From positions 1 to 64,000 of the forward strand of contig NZ_CP015080.1 of NCBI RefSeq assembly GCF_001611275.1: a stretch of 64,000 nucleotides of DNA. Reading direction: 5' to 3'. Positions 1 through 13,009 of this stretch are shown here, piece after piece; position 1 is the stretch's first letter, and the number at the start of each line of letters is the position of its first letter. The translations under genes were made by a program, and so were the position numbers. The DNA comes from Desulfuromonas sp. DDH964. Its GTDB lineage: Bacteria; Desulfobacterota; Desulfuromonadia; Desulfuromonadales; DDH964. The notes under the pieces are model-generated. The model did no database searches. It worked only from the letters and a program-made list of their open reading frames with translations, and had not been told where the DNA came from.

Positions 1-17
1 AAGAACAAGAAATATTT

Positions 18-49
18 TTATCCACAAGTGTTTATAAGTATGTGGATAA
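18..49. promoter_or_regulatory. Two DnaA boxes upstream of dnaA
   Basis: A perfect DnaA box, TTATCCACA, lies at 18-26 and its perfect inverse, TGTGGATAA, at 41-49, in an AT-rich stretch ahead of dnaA. DnaA binds this 9-mer, so the pair probably serves dnaA autoregulation and/or forms one half of a bipartite origin with the boxes after dnaA. The window begins here, so more boxes may lie further left. Confidence 0.75.
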
Positions 50-103
50 GATTATTTTATTTGGTTTTTTTCGCAATTCCCCGGCGTTAAATTTTCCCTC
101 GGT

Positions 104-1465
104 ATGTCCATGAACAAGCTCTGGCAAGAAACAGTCTCTCATCTTGAGAAGACCCTTAATCCGCAGCATTTCTCGACATGGATTAAACCTGTCCGATTTG
201 TATCCCTGAAAAAAGACCTGTTGATCCTCGAGGTTCCCAACCGTTTCTTCTTTGACTGGATAAGGGACCACTATGCCCGCCTGATTCAGGAAACGGTATC
301 CCAGATTGGTGCCGTCTCCTATAAAATAACCTTCCAGATTGCAAGCCTGCCAGAAAAAGGAAATCACCAGTCGAAGGATGAAAAGGTTAACCCCGCCTCA
401 CCGGTTGAACCGGTGAGGGAGACCTTACCACGCGAGTGGAACGGTTCCTATAATCTGAACCCGAAATATGTTTTTGATGAATTTGTTTCCGGTTCTTCAA
501 ATCAGTTCGCCTATGCAGCCGCCCGGGCAGTGGCCAACAACCCGGCAACTACTTATAATCCACTGTTTATCTATGGAGGGGTTGGGCTGGGAAAAACCCA
601 CCTCATAAATGCGGTAGGAAATGCAATTCTGAGCCGCAACCCGGAAATGAAGGTTTGTTACTATACTTCTGAAAAATTTATGAATGAATTAATAAATTCA
701 CTCCGTTATGCAAAAATGGATGAATTCAGAAATAAATTCAGATCAATGGATGTCCTTTTAATTGACGATGTTCAATTTATTGCTGGAAAAGAAAGAACAC
801 AGGAAGAGTTTTTTCATACTTTCAATTCTTTGTACGAGTCCCATAAACAGATTGTAGTCACTTCCGATAAATTCCCGAAAGAGATTCCCGGCCTTGAAGA
901 ACGCTTAAGATCACGTTTCGAATGGGGTTTGATTGCAGATATTCAGTCCCCCGATGTTGAAACAAAGTTGGCAATTCTTAAAATGAAGGCTGAAAGCAAT
1001 TTTATTGATTTACCCGAAGATGTAGCCCAATTTTTGGCAAACTCGGTGAGCAGCAACGTTCGCGAACTGGAAGGTTTTCTGATCCGTATCGGCGCCTTTG
1101 CAAGTCTGACCTCAACCAAGGTGACCCTGGAAATGGCCCGGGAGGTTTTAAAAGACATTCTGGTAGAAAAAAACAGGGAATTAACGGTCGAGGAAATTCA
1201 AAAAGCGGTAGCCAGTCATTACGGTCTTAAGATTGCCGACTTGAAATCCCCAAAAAGACTGAAAACCCTGGTCCTCCCTCGCCAGGTGGCCATGTACCTT
1301 TCCCGCCAGATGACCTCCATGTCCTATCCCGATATCGGAGAAAAATTTGGTGGCAAGGATCACTCGACGATAATCCATGCGATAAAAAAAATTGAAAAAG
1401 CCATGATTGAAGATCTCCAGTTGCGAAGTGCCTTGACAGCCATTAAAAATACCCTAAGCCAATAG
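104..1465 (+). CDS. dnaA: Chromosomal replication initiator DnaA
   Basis: DnaA is the AAA+ ATPase that binds DnaA boxes, opens the origin and loads the DnaB helicase. The 453-residue length is normal. The N-terminal helicase-contact domain (LWQETVSHLEKTL...) is followed by a linker near residues 90-115. The ATPase has Walker A GGVGLGKTHL near residue 158 and Walker B VLLIDDVQF near 217. The C-terminal box-binding helix-turn-helix carries GGKDHSTIIHAI near 417. An ATG two codons later (110) is an equally good start; neither has a clear Shine-Dalgarno. Bases about 640-1010 of the gene are much more AT-rich than its ends. DnaA boxes flank the gene on both sides. Confidence 0.98.
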   Translation: MSMNKLWQETVSHLEKTLNPQHFSTWIKPVRFVSLKKDLLILEVPNRFFFDWIRDHYARLIQETVSQIGAVSYKITFQIASLPEKGNHQSKDEKVNPASPVEPVRETLPREWNGSYNLNPKYVFDEFVSGSSNQFAYAAARAVANNPATTYNPLFIYGGVGLGKTHLINAVGNAILSRNPEMKVCYYTSEKFMNELINSLRYAKMDEFRNKFRSMDVLLIDDVQFIAGKERTQEEFFHTFNSLYESHKQIVVTSDKFPKEIPGLEERLRSRFEWGLIADIQSPDVETKLAILKMKAESNFIDLPEDVAQFLANSVSSNVRELEGFLIRIGAFASLTSTKVTLEMAREVLKDILVEKNRELTVEEIQKAVASHYGLKIADLKSPKRLKTLVLPRQVAMYLSRQMTSMSYPDIGEKFGGKDHSTIIHAIKKIEKAMIEDLQLRSALTAIKNTLSQ

Positions 1466-1696
1466 ATAACCTGTGGACCCAGCCGGGGTTACCTGGGGAT
1501 AAAATGACCGTTATTTTCAATTATTATCCTCTTCCTTGATAAGCCGGTTTAACAGCCGGACCTTATCCACAGGCACAAACCCAGTCGCAAGGCGTGTAAG
1601 AACTGGACATCAACAAATCCACAGGCATATACTACTGCTGCTATTTTTTAAAATCATTTTTATTAGTCTATAGGTCCTGTGTACAGGAGAGCCGAT
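1466..1696. other. oriC: Candidate oriC region between dnaA and dnaN
   Basis: This 231-bp gap is gene-free. It holds a perfect DnaA box TTATCCACA at 1563-1571, a one-mismatch inverse box TGGGGATAA at 1494-1502, and weaker AAATCCACA at 1615-1623 and TGTGGACCC at 1472-1480. An AT-rich run at about 1641-1670 is the likely unwinding element. Boxes flanking dnaA plus an AT-rich run next to dnaN match the bipartite origins known in other bacteria. The assignment rests on motif content only. Confidence 0.65.
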
Positions 1697-2815
1697 ATGC
1701 AATTCACTATCAAAAAGGAAGTTTTTCTTAAGGGGTTGGCTCGAATCCAGGGAATCGTTGAAAAGAGAAATACCATCCCGATTCTCGCCAACGTCCTCAT
1801 TGAGGCTGATGAAGGGGGTATTCTCCTCACAGCGACTGATCTGGAGGTGGGGATTCGTGCGACCTATCCCGCCAGGGTTTCCAAAGTCGGAAAAGTGACG
1901 GTGGCGGCGAAAAAATTATTTGAAATTGTAAAAGAATTGCCGGAACGGGAAGTATCTTTTCTCGCAAAAGATAACTGCTGGATAGAAATAAGATGCGGAA
2001 AAGCTCTTTTTAATATTGTAGGTCTCTCCCCAGATGAATTTCCGTATTTTCCTTATCCTGAAAAAGAACAATTTATATCTCTGAAAAGTTCCATAATTAA
2101 AGAGATGATTGAAAAAACTTCTTTCTCCATTTCAATGGACGAAAGTAAATACAATTTAAATGGCATCTATTTTAAAATTAATAATAACGAAAATGAAAAT
2201 TTACTTCGTCTGGTAGCAACGGATGGACATAGACTTTCTTTAATAGAAAAAAAAGTTTCAGATCAGGAAATTATTGATTTGAAAAAAGGAGTAATATTCC
2301 CTCGAAAGGGAATATTGGAACTACGAAAAATGGCGGAAGAAGGTGAAAGTGATATTCATCTTGGTTTTATGGACAACAATGCAGTAATTAGAAAAGACCA
2401 AACCATTATTGTAATGCGTTTGGTTGATGGGGAATTCCCTGATTACAATCGAGTTATTCCAAAAAACAATGATTACACAGCTACAATTTCCTGTGATTTA
2501 TTTTTTCACGCATTGCGCCGAATGGCTGTCCTTTCAAGTGAAAAATCAAAAGGAGTTAAACTTCTTTTGAAAAACGATATTTTAGAAATTTCTTCATCAA
2601 ATCCAGAACTTGGTGATGCAAGGGAGGAATTGGAAGTTGTTTATCAAGGACCTGAAATATCGATTGGCTTCAATGCCCGTTATTTGATGGACATCCTCCA
2701 GGTTCAGACTCAACAACGGATCGTTCTTTATTTGCGGGATAATCTCTCTCCTGGTTTGCTTCAACCGGAAGAAGACAAATCCTATCAGGCTGTGGTCATG
2801 CCAATGCGCCTGTAA
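1697..2815 (+). CDS. dnaN: DNA polymerase III beta sliding clamp
   Basis: DnaN is the ring-shaped clamp that tethers DNA polymerase III and repair factors to DNA. I chose ATG 1697 (MQFTIKKEVFLKGL, 372 aa) because CAGGAGA lies just upstream and MQF is the usual clamp start; an in-frame GTG at 1679 would sit upstream of the ribosome-binding site. The C-terminus QAVVMPMRL is the conserved clamp ending. Bases about 1915-2690 are strikingly AT-rich (many AAA, TTT, ATT and AAT codons) compared with the GC-rich genes further on, yet the protein is intact. A strong terminator follows at 2841-2868. Confidence 0.97.
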   Translation: MQFTIKKEVFLKGLARIQGIVEKRNTIPILANVLIEADEGGILLTATDLEVGIRATYPARVSKVGKVTVAAKKLFEIVKELPEREVSFLAKDNCWIEIRCGKALFNIVGLSPDEFPYFPYPEKEQFISLKSSIIKEMIEKTSFSISMDESKYNLNGIYFKINNNENENLLRLVATDGHRLSLIEKKVSDQEIIDLKKGVIFPRKGILELRKMAEEGESDIHLGFMDNNAVIRKDQTIIVMRLVDGEFPDYNRVIPKNNDYTATISCDLFFHALRRMAVLSSEKSKGVKLLLKNDILEISSSNPELGDAREELEVVYQGPEISIGFNARYLMDILQVQTQQRIVLYLRDNLSPGLLQPEEDKSYQAVVMPMRL

Positions 2816-2840
2816 ATAGGTAGCGACACTGATGCTTAAG

Positions 2841-2868
2841 AAAAAGCCTTTTAAGAAGGCTTTTTTCA
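2841..2868 (+). terminator. Intrinsic terminator after dnaN
   Basis: A perfect 10-bp stem, AAAAAGCCTT paired with AAGGCTTTTT, has the 5-nt loop TTAAG and ends in a T run. The A run on the 5' side means it could also work in the other direction. It separates dnaN from recF, only 17 bp before the recF start. Confidence 0.8.
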
Positions 2869-2884
2869 TGACGGGCACCTGTTC

Positions 2885-6377
<3,493 letters not shown>

Positions 6378-6458
6378 CCTGACGGGACGTGCGGCACGGC
6401 GAATGGCTGATGGTGGCAGAATATTTTGTCGCTGTTCCTGATCCCTGCCCAGCGTTAC

Positions 6459-6479
6459 TGATTTTCCGGAGGAAAATCA
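6459..6479 (+). promoter_or_regulatory. Hairpin covering the gyrA ribosome-binding site
   Basis: A perfect 9-bp inverted repeat, TGATTTTCC and GGAAAATCA, with the 3-nt loop GGA ends exactly one base before the gyrA ATG. The Shine-Dalgarno GGAGG (6468-6472) is split between the loop and the 3' arm. If it folds in mRNA it would reduce ribosome access. Whether it is a control device or chance is not known; the stem is AU-rich and only moderately stable. Confidence 0.45.
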
Positions 6480-8984
6480 ATGCTTTCTGAACAAAACAAG
6501 ATCAGCGTCAATATTGAAGACGAGATGCGCAAGTCCTACATGGACTATGCCATGAGCGTTATCGTCGGCCGGGCCCTGCCCGACGTTCGCGACGGTCTCA
6601 AGCCGGTCCATCGCCGGGTTCTCTACGCCATGAGCGAACTGGGCAACGAATGGAACAAGCCCTACAAGAAGTCCGCCCGCGTCGTTGGTGATGTGATCGG
6701 TAAATTTCACCCCCATGGCGATTCGGCGGTCTACGATACCATCGTCCGCATGGCCCAGGACTTCTCGATGCGCTACCAGCTGGTCGACGGCCAGGGGAAC
6801 TTCGGATCGATCGATGGCGATTCGGCAGCGGCAATGCGCTACACCGAGGTGCGCATGGCCAAGCTGGCGGCCGAACTGCTTGCCGACATCGACAAGGAGA
6901 CGGTCGCCTTCGGCCCCAACTATGACGACTCCCTGCAGGAACCCCTGGTCCTCCCCTGCAAGTTTCCCAACCTGCTGGTCAATGGTTCGGAAGGTATCGC
7001 CGTCGGCATGGCCACCAAGATCCCGCCCCACAATCTGGGGGAAGTGATCGATGCCCTGGTCGCCATCATCGACAACCCGACCCTCGATTTCGATGACCTG
7101 TTGCGGCTGGTGCCGGGGCCCGACTTTCCCACCGGCGGCTTCATCCTCGGCCGCGAAGGGATCCGCGAGGCCTATTCCAGTGGGCGCGGCATCATCCAGA
7201 TGCGGGCACGGGCGCTGGTCGAAACCCAGAAGAAGAGCGAGCGCCAGGCGATCGTCGTCACCGAAATCCCTTTCCAGGTCAACAAGGCGCGATTGATCGA
7301 GAAGATCGCCGACCTGGTCAAGGAGAAGAAGATCGAGGGAATTTCCGATCTGCGCGACGAATCGGACCGGGAGGGGATGCGCATCGTCATCGAGCTGAAG
7401 CGGGACTGTATCCCCCAGGTGATCCTCAACCAGCTTTACAAGATGACCCAGATGCAGGCCTCCTTCGGTATCATCATGCTTGCCATCGTCGGCGGGCAGC
7501 CGCGGGTGCTGACCTTGCGGGAAGTCCTCGACCGTTTCCTCGACCATCGCAAGGAGATCGTCACCCGGCGCTGCATTTTCGAACTGAAAAAGGCCGAGGC
7601 CCGGGCTCACATTCTCGAAGGGCTCAAGATTGCACTGGAGAACCTCGATGAAGTGATCCAGATCATCAAGACCAGCGCCAATTCGCCCGAGGCCAAAGAG
7701 AGGTTGATGCAGCGCTTCAGTTTTTCCGACCTGCAGGCCCAGGCGATCCTCGATATGCGCCTGCACCGCCTGACCGGGCTGGAACGTGACAAGATCATGG
7801 CCGAGTACAATGAAATTCTCGCCTTGATTGCCCGTCTCAAGGAAATCCTCGCCAGCGAGGTGGAAATTTTCCGGATCATCCGCGAGGAATTACAGGATAT
7901 CCGGGAAAAATTCGGCGACGCCCGCCGTACCGAGATCGTTGCCAAGACCGGCGAACTCTCCCTGGAAGACCTGATCGTTGAAGAAGATATGGTGGTGACG
8001 GTCAGCCACAGCGGTTATATCAAGCGCAACGCCGTCTCCCTCTACCGGGCCCAACGGCGCGGCGGCAAGGGAAAGACCGGAATGCGCCCCAAGGAAGAGG
8101 ATTTCGTCGAGCGCCTCTTCATCGCGTCGACCCACTCCTATATCCTGATCTTCACCGACATGGGCAAGGTGTACTGGCTCAAGGTCCACGAGATTCCCCA
8201 GGGGGGGCGCGCTTCCCGCGGCAAGGCGATCGTCAACCTGTTGCAGTTGGCGGCCGGTGAGCAGGTGATGACGATCCTTCCGGTCAAGGAGTTCGTCGAC
8301 GGCAAATTCATCATTACCGCGACCCAGAACGGCACCATCAAGAAGACCGAGCTGATGGCCTATTCCAACCCCCGGGTCGGCGGCATTATCGCCCTGACCA
8401 TCGACGAGGGGGACCGCCTGATCGCCGCCCGCCTCACCGACGGCAACATGGATATTCTCCTCGCCAGCCGCGGCGGGAAATCGATTCGCTTTCCCGAAAC
8501 CGATGTCCGTCCCATGGGACGCACGGCGCGTGGGGTGCGCGGCATGATGTTGGAGGAGAACGAGCAGCTGATCGGGATGGAGACCGTAACCGACGCCACG
8601 GCCTCGACCCTGGTGACGGTGACGGAAAATGGTTATGGCAAGCGTACGGCGCTCGATGAATACCGGGTGCAAAGCCGTGGCGGCAAGGGGATCATCACCA
8701 TCAAAACCTCCGAACGCAATGGCCAGGTCGTCGACATCAAACTGTGCGATGAAGATTCGGACCTGATGTTCATTACCGACCGGGGCAAGGTACTGCGCAC
8801 TGCAGTGGGCGATCTTTCGATCATCGGCCGCAATACCCAGGGGGTACGGTTGATGGTTCTGGAATCGGGCGAGCGCATTGTCGCCGTCGCCAAGCTCGCC
8901 GAGAAGGATGAGGAAAATGGAGATCCGGAAGCTGCAGAAGAAGATTTTGCGGGAGGAGCTGAGGAGGCGGAGGAAGAACTCTAA
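6480..8984 (+). CDS. gyrA: DNA gyrase subunit A
   Basis: GyrA is the cleavage and rejoining subunit of gyrase. The catalytic tyrosine is Tyr121 in MRYTEVRM. The quinolone-determining region [13 protein letters not shown] keeps Ser82 and Asp86 (E. coli Ser83/Asp87), so target-based quinolone resistance is not predicted. The GyrA box QRRGGKG near residues 525-531 marks it as gyrase rather than topoisomerase IV. The tail is acidic ([15 protein letters not shown]), as in GyrA proteins whose tail tunes supercoiling. At 834 aa it is normal. The following TPR gene starts inside its last 68 bases. Confidence 0.98.
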   Translation: MLSEQNKISVNIEDEMRKSYMDYAMSVIVGRALPDVRDGLKPVHRRVLYAMSELGNEWNKPYKKSARVVGDVIGKFHPHGDSAVYDTIVRMAQDFSMRYQLVDGQGNFGSIDGDSAAAMRYTEVRMAKLAAELLADIDKETVAFGPNYDDSLQEPLVLPCKFPNLLVNGSEGIAVGMATKIPPHNLGEVIDALVAIIDNPTLDFDDLLRLVPGPDFPTGGFILGREGIREAYSSGRGIIQMRARALVETQKKSERQAIVVTEIPFQVNKARLIEKIADLVKEKKIEGISDLRDESDREGMRIVIELKRDCIPQVILNQLYKMTQMQASFGIIMLAIVGGQPRVLTLREVLDRFLDHRKEIVTRRCIFELKKAEARAHILEGLKIALENLDEVIQIIKTSANSPEAKERLMQRFSFSDLQAQAILDMRLHRLTGLERDKIMAEYNEILALIARLKEILASEVEIFRIIREELQDIREKFGDARRTEIVAKTGELSLEDLIVEEDMVVTVSHSGYIKRNAVSLYRAQRRGGKGKTGMRPKEEDFVERLFIASTHSYILIFTDMGKVYWLKVHEIPQGGRASRGKAIVNLLQLAAGEQVMTILPVKEFVDGKFIITATQNGTIKKTELMAYSNPRVGGIIALTIDEGDRLIAARLTDGNMDILLASRGGKSIRFPETDVRPMGRTARGVRGMMLEENEQLIGMETVTDATASTLVTVTENGYGKRTALDEYRVQSRGGKGIITIKTSERNGQVVDIKLCDEDSDLMFITDRGKVLRTAVGDLSIIGRNTQGVRLMVLESGERIVAVAKLAEKDEENGDPEAAEEDFAGGAEEAEEEL

Positions 8985-9798
8985 GCGCCACCGGCTGCTG
9001 GTAACCGGAATCCTCGCCCTGCTGATCCTCCTGTTTGCGGGGGCAGCCTTTTACCTGTACAATCTCGACGGGATGCTGGAAAAGGATTTCCAGCAGGCGC
9101 AGGAACTGGTCGAGGAGGGAGACTACGCGACCGCGGTAGCGGCTTTTCAGCGTATCTACCAGCACCACCCGAGTTTTTATCTCGCCCCCCAGGCACTCTT
9201 CGAAGCCGGCGAGGTTCTCAACCTCTACCAGCAGCGTTATCCGGAAGCCCTCCTGACCTATTTGCTGGTCGAAAAGGATTTTCCCGACAGCGAGTCGGCA
9301 TCGAGCGCCCGCAGGAAGATCGCCGAGATCTATAAATACCGCCTTCGGGACTATTCGCGGGCGGTCGTTGCCTACCAGAAGCTTCTCGATAGCGGCGTGG
9401 AAGATGGTGACCGGGTTCAGTACGAACTGGGGGACACCTATTTTCGGCTGAATAATTTCGAACAGGCGCGGATCGAATTTGAAAGCCTGTTCAAGACCTG
9501 GCCCCAGAGCCCCCTGCTTCCCCAGGTCCGGTTCCGGATCGCCACCACCTTTGCGCTGGAAGGGGAATTAAAGGAGGCCGAAGCGGATTATCGCGCGGTG
9601 ATCCGGGAGTGGCCGGATGACCCTTTTGCCATCGAAGCCCGCTTTGGTCTGGCGGCCGTTCTCGAGGATGGTGAGCGGCTCCTCGATGCGTTGAAGGTCC
9701 TGGAGCAGCTGCGTGGAGTCTATCCGAATCCCGAAATTCTCCAGAAGCGGATCGAGCAGGTAAAGGAACGGATTCGCAAGAAGAAAAAGGCGATATGA
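8917..9798 (+). CDS. Membrane-anchored tetratricopeptide-repeat protein
   Basis: This is a 293-residue protein with a highly basic N-terminus ([15 protein letters not shown]), one membrane segment near residues 28-48 ([16 protein letters not shown]) and a tail of helical TPR-like repeats, presumably periplasmic, such as [16 protein letters not shown] and [23 protein letters not shown] (split across repeats). I chose ATG 8917 (MEIRKLQKK) with GAGG just upstream; it overlaps the gyrA end by 68 bp, suggesting translational coupling. An in-frame start further upstream lies deeper inside gyrA and is unlikely. Such proteins usually scaffold envelope complexes; the partner here is unknown. Confidence 0.8.
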   Translation: MEIRKLQKKILREELRRRRKNSKRHRLLVTGILALLILLFAGAAFYLYNLDGMLEKDFQQAQELVEEGDYATAVAAFQRIYQHHPSFYLAPQALFEAGEVLNLYQQRYPEALLTYLLVEKDFPDSESASSARRKIAEIYKYRLRDYSRAVVAYQKLLDSGVEDGDRVQYELGDTYFRLNNFEQARIEFESLFKTWPQSPLLPQVRFRIATTFALEGELKEAEADYRAVIREWPDDPFAIEARFGLAAVLEDGERLLDALKVLEQLRGVYPNPEILQKRIEQVKERIRKKKKAI

Positions 9799-9815
9799 AA
9801 ATCGAGGAGTGATCC

Positions 9816-10847
9816 GTGAAGAGTGCAGAACCCAATCCGGGGACTCTGAAGATCGGGGTGGTCGGGGCCGGCAGCTGGGGGACGACCCTCGCCAACCTGT
9901 TGGCCAAAAAACACTATAGCGTCACCCTCTGGGCCTTCGAAGCGGACCTGGTGGAGCGGATGCGGAAGACCCGCGAGAATGACCTCTTTCTCCCGGGGTT
10001 CCCGCTGGCCGACGGGCTCGCCTTTTCCAACGACCTGGCCGAGGTCGTCGCCGGCAGGGACCTGCTGTTGCTGGTCCCCCCTTCCCAGGTGATGCGGCGG
10101 GTGGTGGAGCAGGCCGCGACCCATATCGCGCCCGGGACCCTGATCGTTTCGGCGGCGAAGGGGATTGAAAACGAGACCCTGCAATTGATGTCGCAGGTCC
10201 TCGCCGAGACCCTTCCCGCACCCCTGGCAGAGCGCCTCGCTTTTCTCTCCGGCCCTTCCTTCGCCCGGGAGGTGGCGGCGGAGATGCCGACCGCTGTGGC
10301 GATCGCCGCTGAAAATCCGGCCATCTGCCGAGCGGCCCAGGAAGTGTTCAGTACGGCCGCATTTCGTGTCTATACCAATGACGATGTGATCGGCATTGAG
10401 CTCGGCGGTGCGCTGAAGAACGTCATCGCCCTGGCGGCCGGAGTTTCCGATGGCCTCGGCTTCGGTCACAACACCCGTGCCGCCCTGATTACCCGTGGTC
10501 TTGCCGAGATGACCCGGCTTGGTCTTGCCCTTGGCGCCCAACCTGCCACCTTCGCCGGGCTGGCCGGAATGGGTGACCTCGTCCTCACCTGTACCGGCGA
10601 CCTCTCCCGTAACCGCAGCGTCGGCATGGAACTCGGCCGGGGCCGCAGCCTCGAAGATATTCTTGCCGGCATGACGATGGTCGCTGAAGGGGTCAAGACG
10701 ACGCTCTCCGCCTATCAGTTGGCTGTCAGACTTGGTGTCGAAGTGCCGATTACCGCACAGATGTACCGCATCCTCTACCAGGGGAAGAGCCCGCGGCAGG
10801 CAGTGAGTGAGTTAATGCTGCGGGAACTGAAACCGGAAGGACTCTGA
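9816..10847 (+). CDS. gpsA: Glycerol-3-phosphate dehydrogenase [NAD(P)+]
   Basis: GpsA reduces dihydroxyacetone phosphate to sn-glycerol-3-phosphate, the backbone precursor for phospholipids. The N-terminal Rossmann motif [14 protein letters not shown] (residues about 18-31), the segment [12 protein letters not shown] and the catalytic-lysine region [15 protein letters not shown] are all present. At 343 aa it is full length. The start is GTG 9816 with GAGGAG upstream. It is 17 bp after the TPR gene and probably co-transcribed with it. Confidence 0.95.
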   Translation: MKSAEPNPGTLKIGVVGAGSWGTTLANLLAKKHYSVTLWAFEADLVERMRKTRENDLFLPGFPLADGLAFSNDLAEVVAGRDLLLLVPPSQVMRRVVEQAATHIAPGTLIVSAAKGIENETLQLMSQVLAETLPAPLAERLAFLSGPSFAREVAAEMPTAVAIAAENPAICRAAQEVFSTAAFRVYTNDDVIGIELGGALKNVIALAAGVSDGLGFGHNTRAALITRGLAEMTRLGLALGAQPATFAGLAGMGDLVLTCTGDLSRNRSVGMELGRGRSLEDILAGMTMVAEGVKTTLSAYQLAVRLGVEVPITAQMYRILYQGKSPRQAVSELMLRELKPEGL

Positions 10848-10887
10848 CCTTCGGCCCGCTAGGGCCGCCACCAGGGAGATAATGACC

Positions 10888-11451
10888 ATGAAACGCCTCT
10901 TGCTGATCCTTGCCTGTCTCTTGCTGGCCGCCCCGGCCTGGGCCGGCCCCAAGGTGCTGATGAAAACCAACCTCGGGGATATCACCCTCGAGCTTGACGC
11001 CGCCAAGGCCCCCGTGTCGGTCAAAAACTTCCTTGCCTATGTCGACAGCGGCGCCTATAACGGCACCATCTTTCATCGCGTCATTGATGGTTTCATGATC
11101 CAGGGGGGAGGGTTCGATGCGGAACGGCAGCGGCGTCCTACCGAGGCGCCGATCAAGAACGAGGCCGGCAACGGCCTGAAGAACCAGCGGGGCACCATCG
11201 CCATGGCGCGCACCTCCATGGTTGATTCAGCCACCAACCAGTTCTTCATCAATCTCAAGGATAATGACTTCCTCGATCACAAGGGGGAAGATGCCCGGGG
11301 TTTCGGTTATGCCGTCTTTGGCCGGGTCGTGGCCGGCATGGACGTGGTGGACCGGATTGCCAAGGTGCCGACCCGGTCGGTCAATGCCGTGTTTCAAAAC
11401 ATGCCGGTAGAACCGGTTACCATCCTCACCCTGGAACGACTGAAGAACTGA
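10888..11451 (+). CDS. Periplasmic cyclophilin-type peptidylprolyl isomerase
   Basis: The enzyme catalyses cis-trans isomerisation of prolyl bonds and helps fold exported proteins. A signal peptide [19 protein letters not shown] precedes a cyclophilin core with [29 protein letters not shown], and [19 protein letters not shown] prefer ATG 10888 over ATG 10882 because GGGAG is then 9 nt upstream rather than 3, and the signal peptide starts cleanly at MKR. The mature size is normal for PpiA/PpiB enzymes. Confidence 0.93.
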   Translation: MKRLLLILACLLLAAPAWAGPKVLMKTNLGDITLELDAAKAPVSVKNFLAYVDSGAYNGTIFHRVIDGFMIQGGGFDAERQRRPTEAPIKNEAGNGLKNQRGTIAMARTSMVDSATNQFFINLKDNDFLDHKGEDARGFGYAVFGRVVAGMDVVDRIAKVPTRSVNAVFQNMPVEPVTILTLERLKN

Positions 11452-11498
11452 ACCCGGTCGGAATGCCATTCCGCAGCAAGCCGGCGAAGGGAGCGCGG

Positions 11499-12230
11499 AT
11501 GGCTACCTTCCGCATCATGACCTATAATGTCCGCTCCTGCCGCGGAAATGACGGGCGGGTCGATCCCGGGCGGGTAATCGACGTGATTTCCGATGGCGCG
11601 CCGGACATTGTCGCTCTCCAGGAAATCGATGCCTCGGCCGATTCCGGTCAGCTCAAACTCCTTGCCGATCGCCTGGGAATGCGCGCCTACGCCGACCCGG
11701 CCTGGCCTGAAAACGCTTTCCTTTCCTACTACCCCATCTCCGGTTTGCGGGCCCACGATCTTGGTGGTGGCCGTTGCCTGCGTGGTGATGTCGACCTCGG
11801 TGGCAAACGCCTGCACCTCTTCAACCTGCGCCTCTCCAGTGCTCCCGAGCTGCGCCGGCAGCAGATCACCCGGCTGCTCGGCCCGGAACTGCTCGCCAGC
11901 AACTCCCTCGGTTGCCCCTGCCTGGTCCTGGGCGATTTCGGCGACTTCTGGTGGGGGGCCGGAAATTTCGACCTGAACATGATGCTGCGCCAGGTGCGAC
12001 GTCCCCTCTGGCGCGCCACCTATCCGGCACGACTCCCCCTGGCCGGACGGGACCGGGCTTATCTGATGGGGGCGGTCCGGGTGCTGGAGGCGACTGTCCA
12101 GTGCCACCCGCCGGCGCGGTTCGCTTCCAGTCATCTGCCACTGGTGCTGACGGTGCAGATTGTCGATCCCCGGCATTATCTGCGCCTCGAAAAGCTCAAG
12201 CCCGGACGGATGGAGGCGGCCCCGGGCTGA
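11499..12230 (+). CDS. Endonuclease/exonuclease/phosphatase (EEP) family protein, degenerate motifs
   Basis: EEP-fold proteins are metal-dependent phosphodiesterases acting on nucleic acids or phospholipids. Here MTYNVRSC supplies the Asn motif, ALQEIDA the metal-binding Glu, LGDFGDFW the GDFN-like motif, and ASSHLPLV the final SDH motif. Two canonical residues differ: the Asn of GDFN is Gly, and the Asp of SDH is Ser. Activity may therefore be reduced or changed. ATG 11499 (MATFRIMTYN, 243 aa) has GAAGGGAG upstream; an earlier in-frame ATG at 11463 lacks one. No signal peptide is seen. The substrate is unknown. Confidence 0.75.
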   Translation: MATFRIMTYNVRSCRGNDGRVDPGRVIDVISDGAPDIVALQEIDASADSGQLKLLADRLGMRAYADPAWPENAFLSYYPISGLRAHDLGGGRCLRGDVDLGGKRLHLFNLRLSSAPELRRQQITRLLGPELLASNSLGCPCLVLGDFGDFWWGAGNFDLNMMLRQVRRPLWRATYPARLPLAGRDRAYLMGAVRVLEATVQCHPPARFASSHLPLVLTVQIVDPRHYLRLEKLKPGRMEAAPG

Positions 12231-12291
12231 CCGCATTGGCAGGGGATACGACAAGGGCGAGGGGTAAACGATCTCGCGGCCGGGAGAGCGG

Positions 12292-12945
12292 ATGACGGGC
12301 GGCAAGGTGCGACGAAGGCAGGCAGCTGAGATTTTGGAGATCCTGGCGCAGACCTATCCGGACGCCGCCTGTGCCTTGAACTACCGCACCCCCTGGGAGC
12401 TGCTGGTAGCGACGATCCTTTCGGCCCAGTGCACCGATGTGCGGGTCAACCAGGTGACCCCGGAACTCTTCCGTCGCCTTCCGACCCCGGCGGCCATGGC
12501 GGCGGCAGCACCGGAGGAAGTGGAGAACCTGATCCGCTCCAGCGGATTTTTTCGTACCAAGGCGAAGAACCTGCAAGGCTGTGCGACGGCCCTGCTCGCC
12601 AGGCATGGCGGGGAAGTCCCGCAAAGCCTGGCGGCCCTGACGGCCCTGCCGGGGGTGGGGCGCAAAACCGCCAATGTTGTCCTCGGCAACGCCTTTGAAA
12701 TTCCCGGCATGGTGGTTGATACCCATGTCAAGCGGATCGCCTTTCGGCTCGGCTGGACCTGCCAAACGGAACCGGAGAAGGTCGAACGGGAGTTGATGGA
12801 TCTCCTGCCGGAGGCCGACTGGACCCAGGCCGCGCATCTGCTGATTCATCACGGCCGCGCGCTATGCAAGGCGCCGACGCCGCATTGCAGTCAATGTCCG
12901 CTGCAGGACCGCTGTCCCCGTTGCGGGGTGAAGAGGTCGCGCTAG
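12292..12945 (+). CDS. nth: Endonuclease III (DNA glycosylase/AP lyase)
   Basis: Nth removes oxidised pyrimidines and nicks abasic sites in base-excision repair. The helix-hairpin-helix LPGVGRKTANVVLG contains the catalytic lysine (Lys125), and VDTHVKR holds the catalytic aspartate (Asp143). The C-terminal cluster ligands follow the C-x6-C-x2-C-x5-C pattern for a [4Fe-4S] cluster. At 217 aa it is full length. A strong terminator follows before the convergent penicillin-binding protein gene. Confidence 0.96.
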   Translation: MTGGKVRRRQAAEILEILAQTYPDAACALNYRTPWELLVATILSAQCTDVRVNQVTPELFRRLPTPAAMAAAAPEEVENLIRSSGFFRTKAKNLQGCATALLARHGGEVPQSLAALTALPGVGRKTANVVLGNAFEIPGMVVDTHVKRIAFRLGWTCQTEPEKVERELMDLLPEADWTQAAHLLIHHGRALCKAPTPHCSQCPLQDRCPRCGVKRSR

Positions 12946-12968
12946 TCGAGGAGGATAGGGGAAGGGCG

Positions 12969-13005
12969 GCCAGCCCGCGGTAAAATACCGCGGGCTGGCT
13001 TTTTT
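12969..13005 (+). terminator. Intrinsic terminator after nth
   Basis: A perfect 14-bp GC-rich stem, GCCAGCCCGCGGTA with its complement, has the loop AAA and is followed by six T on the + strand. It lies between the convergent nth and PBP1A genes. On the minus strand no T run follows, so it is mainly a terminator for nth. Confidence 0.9.
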
Positions 13006-13009
13006 GGTG

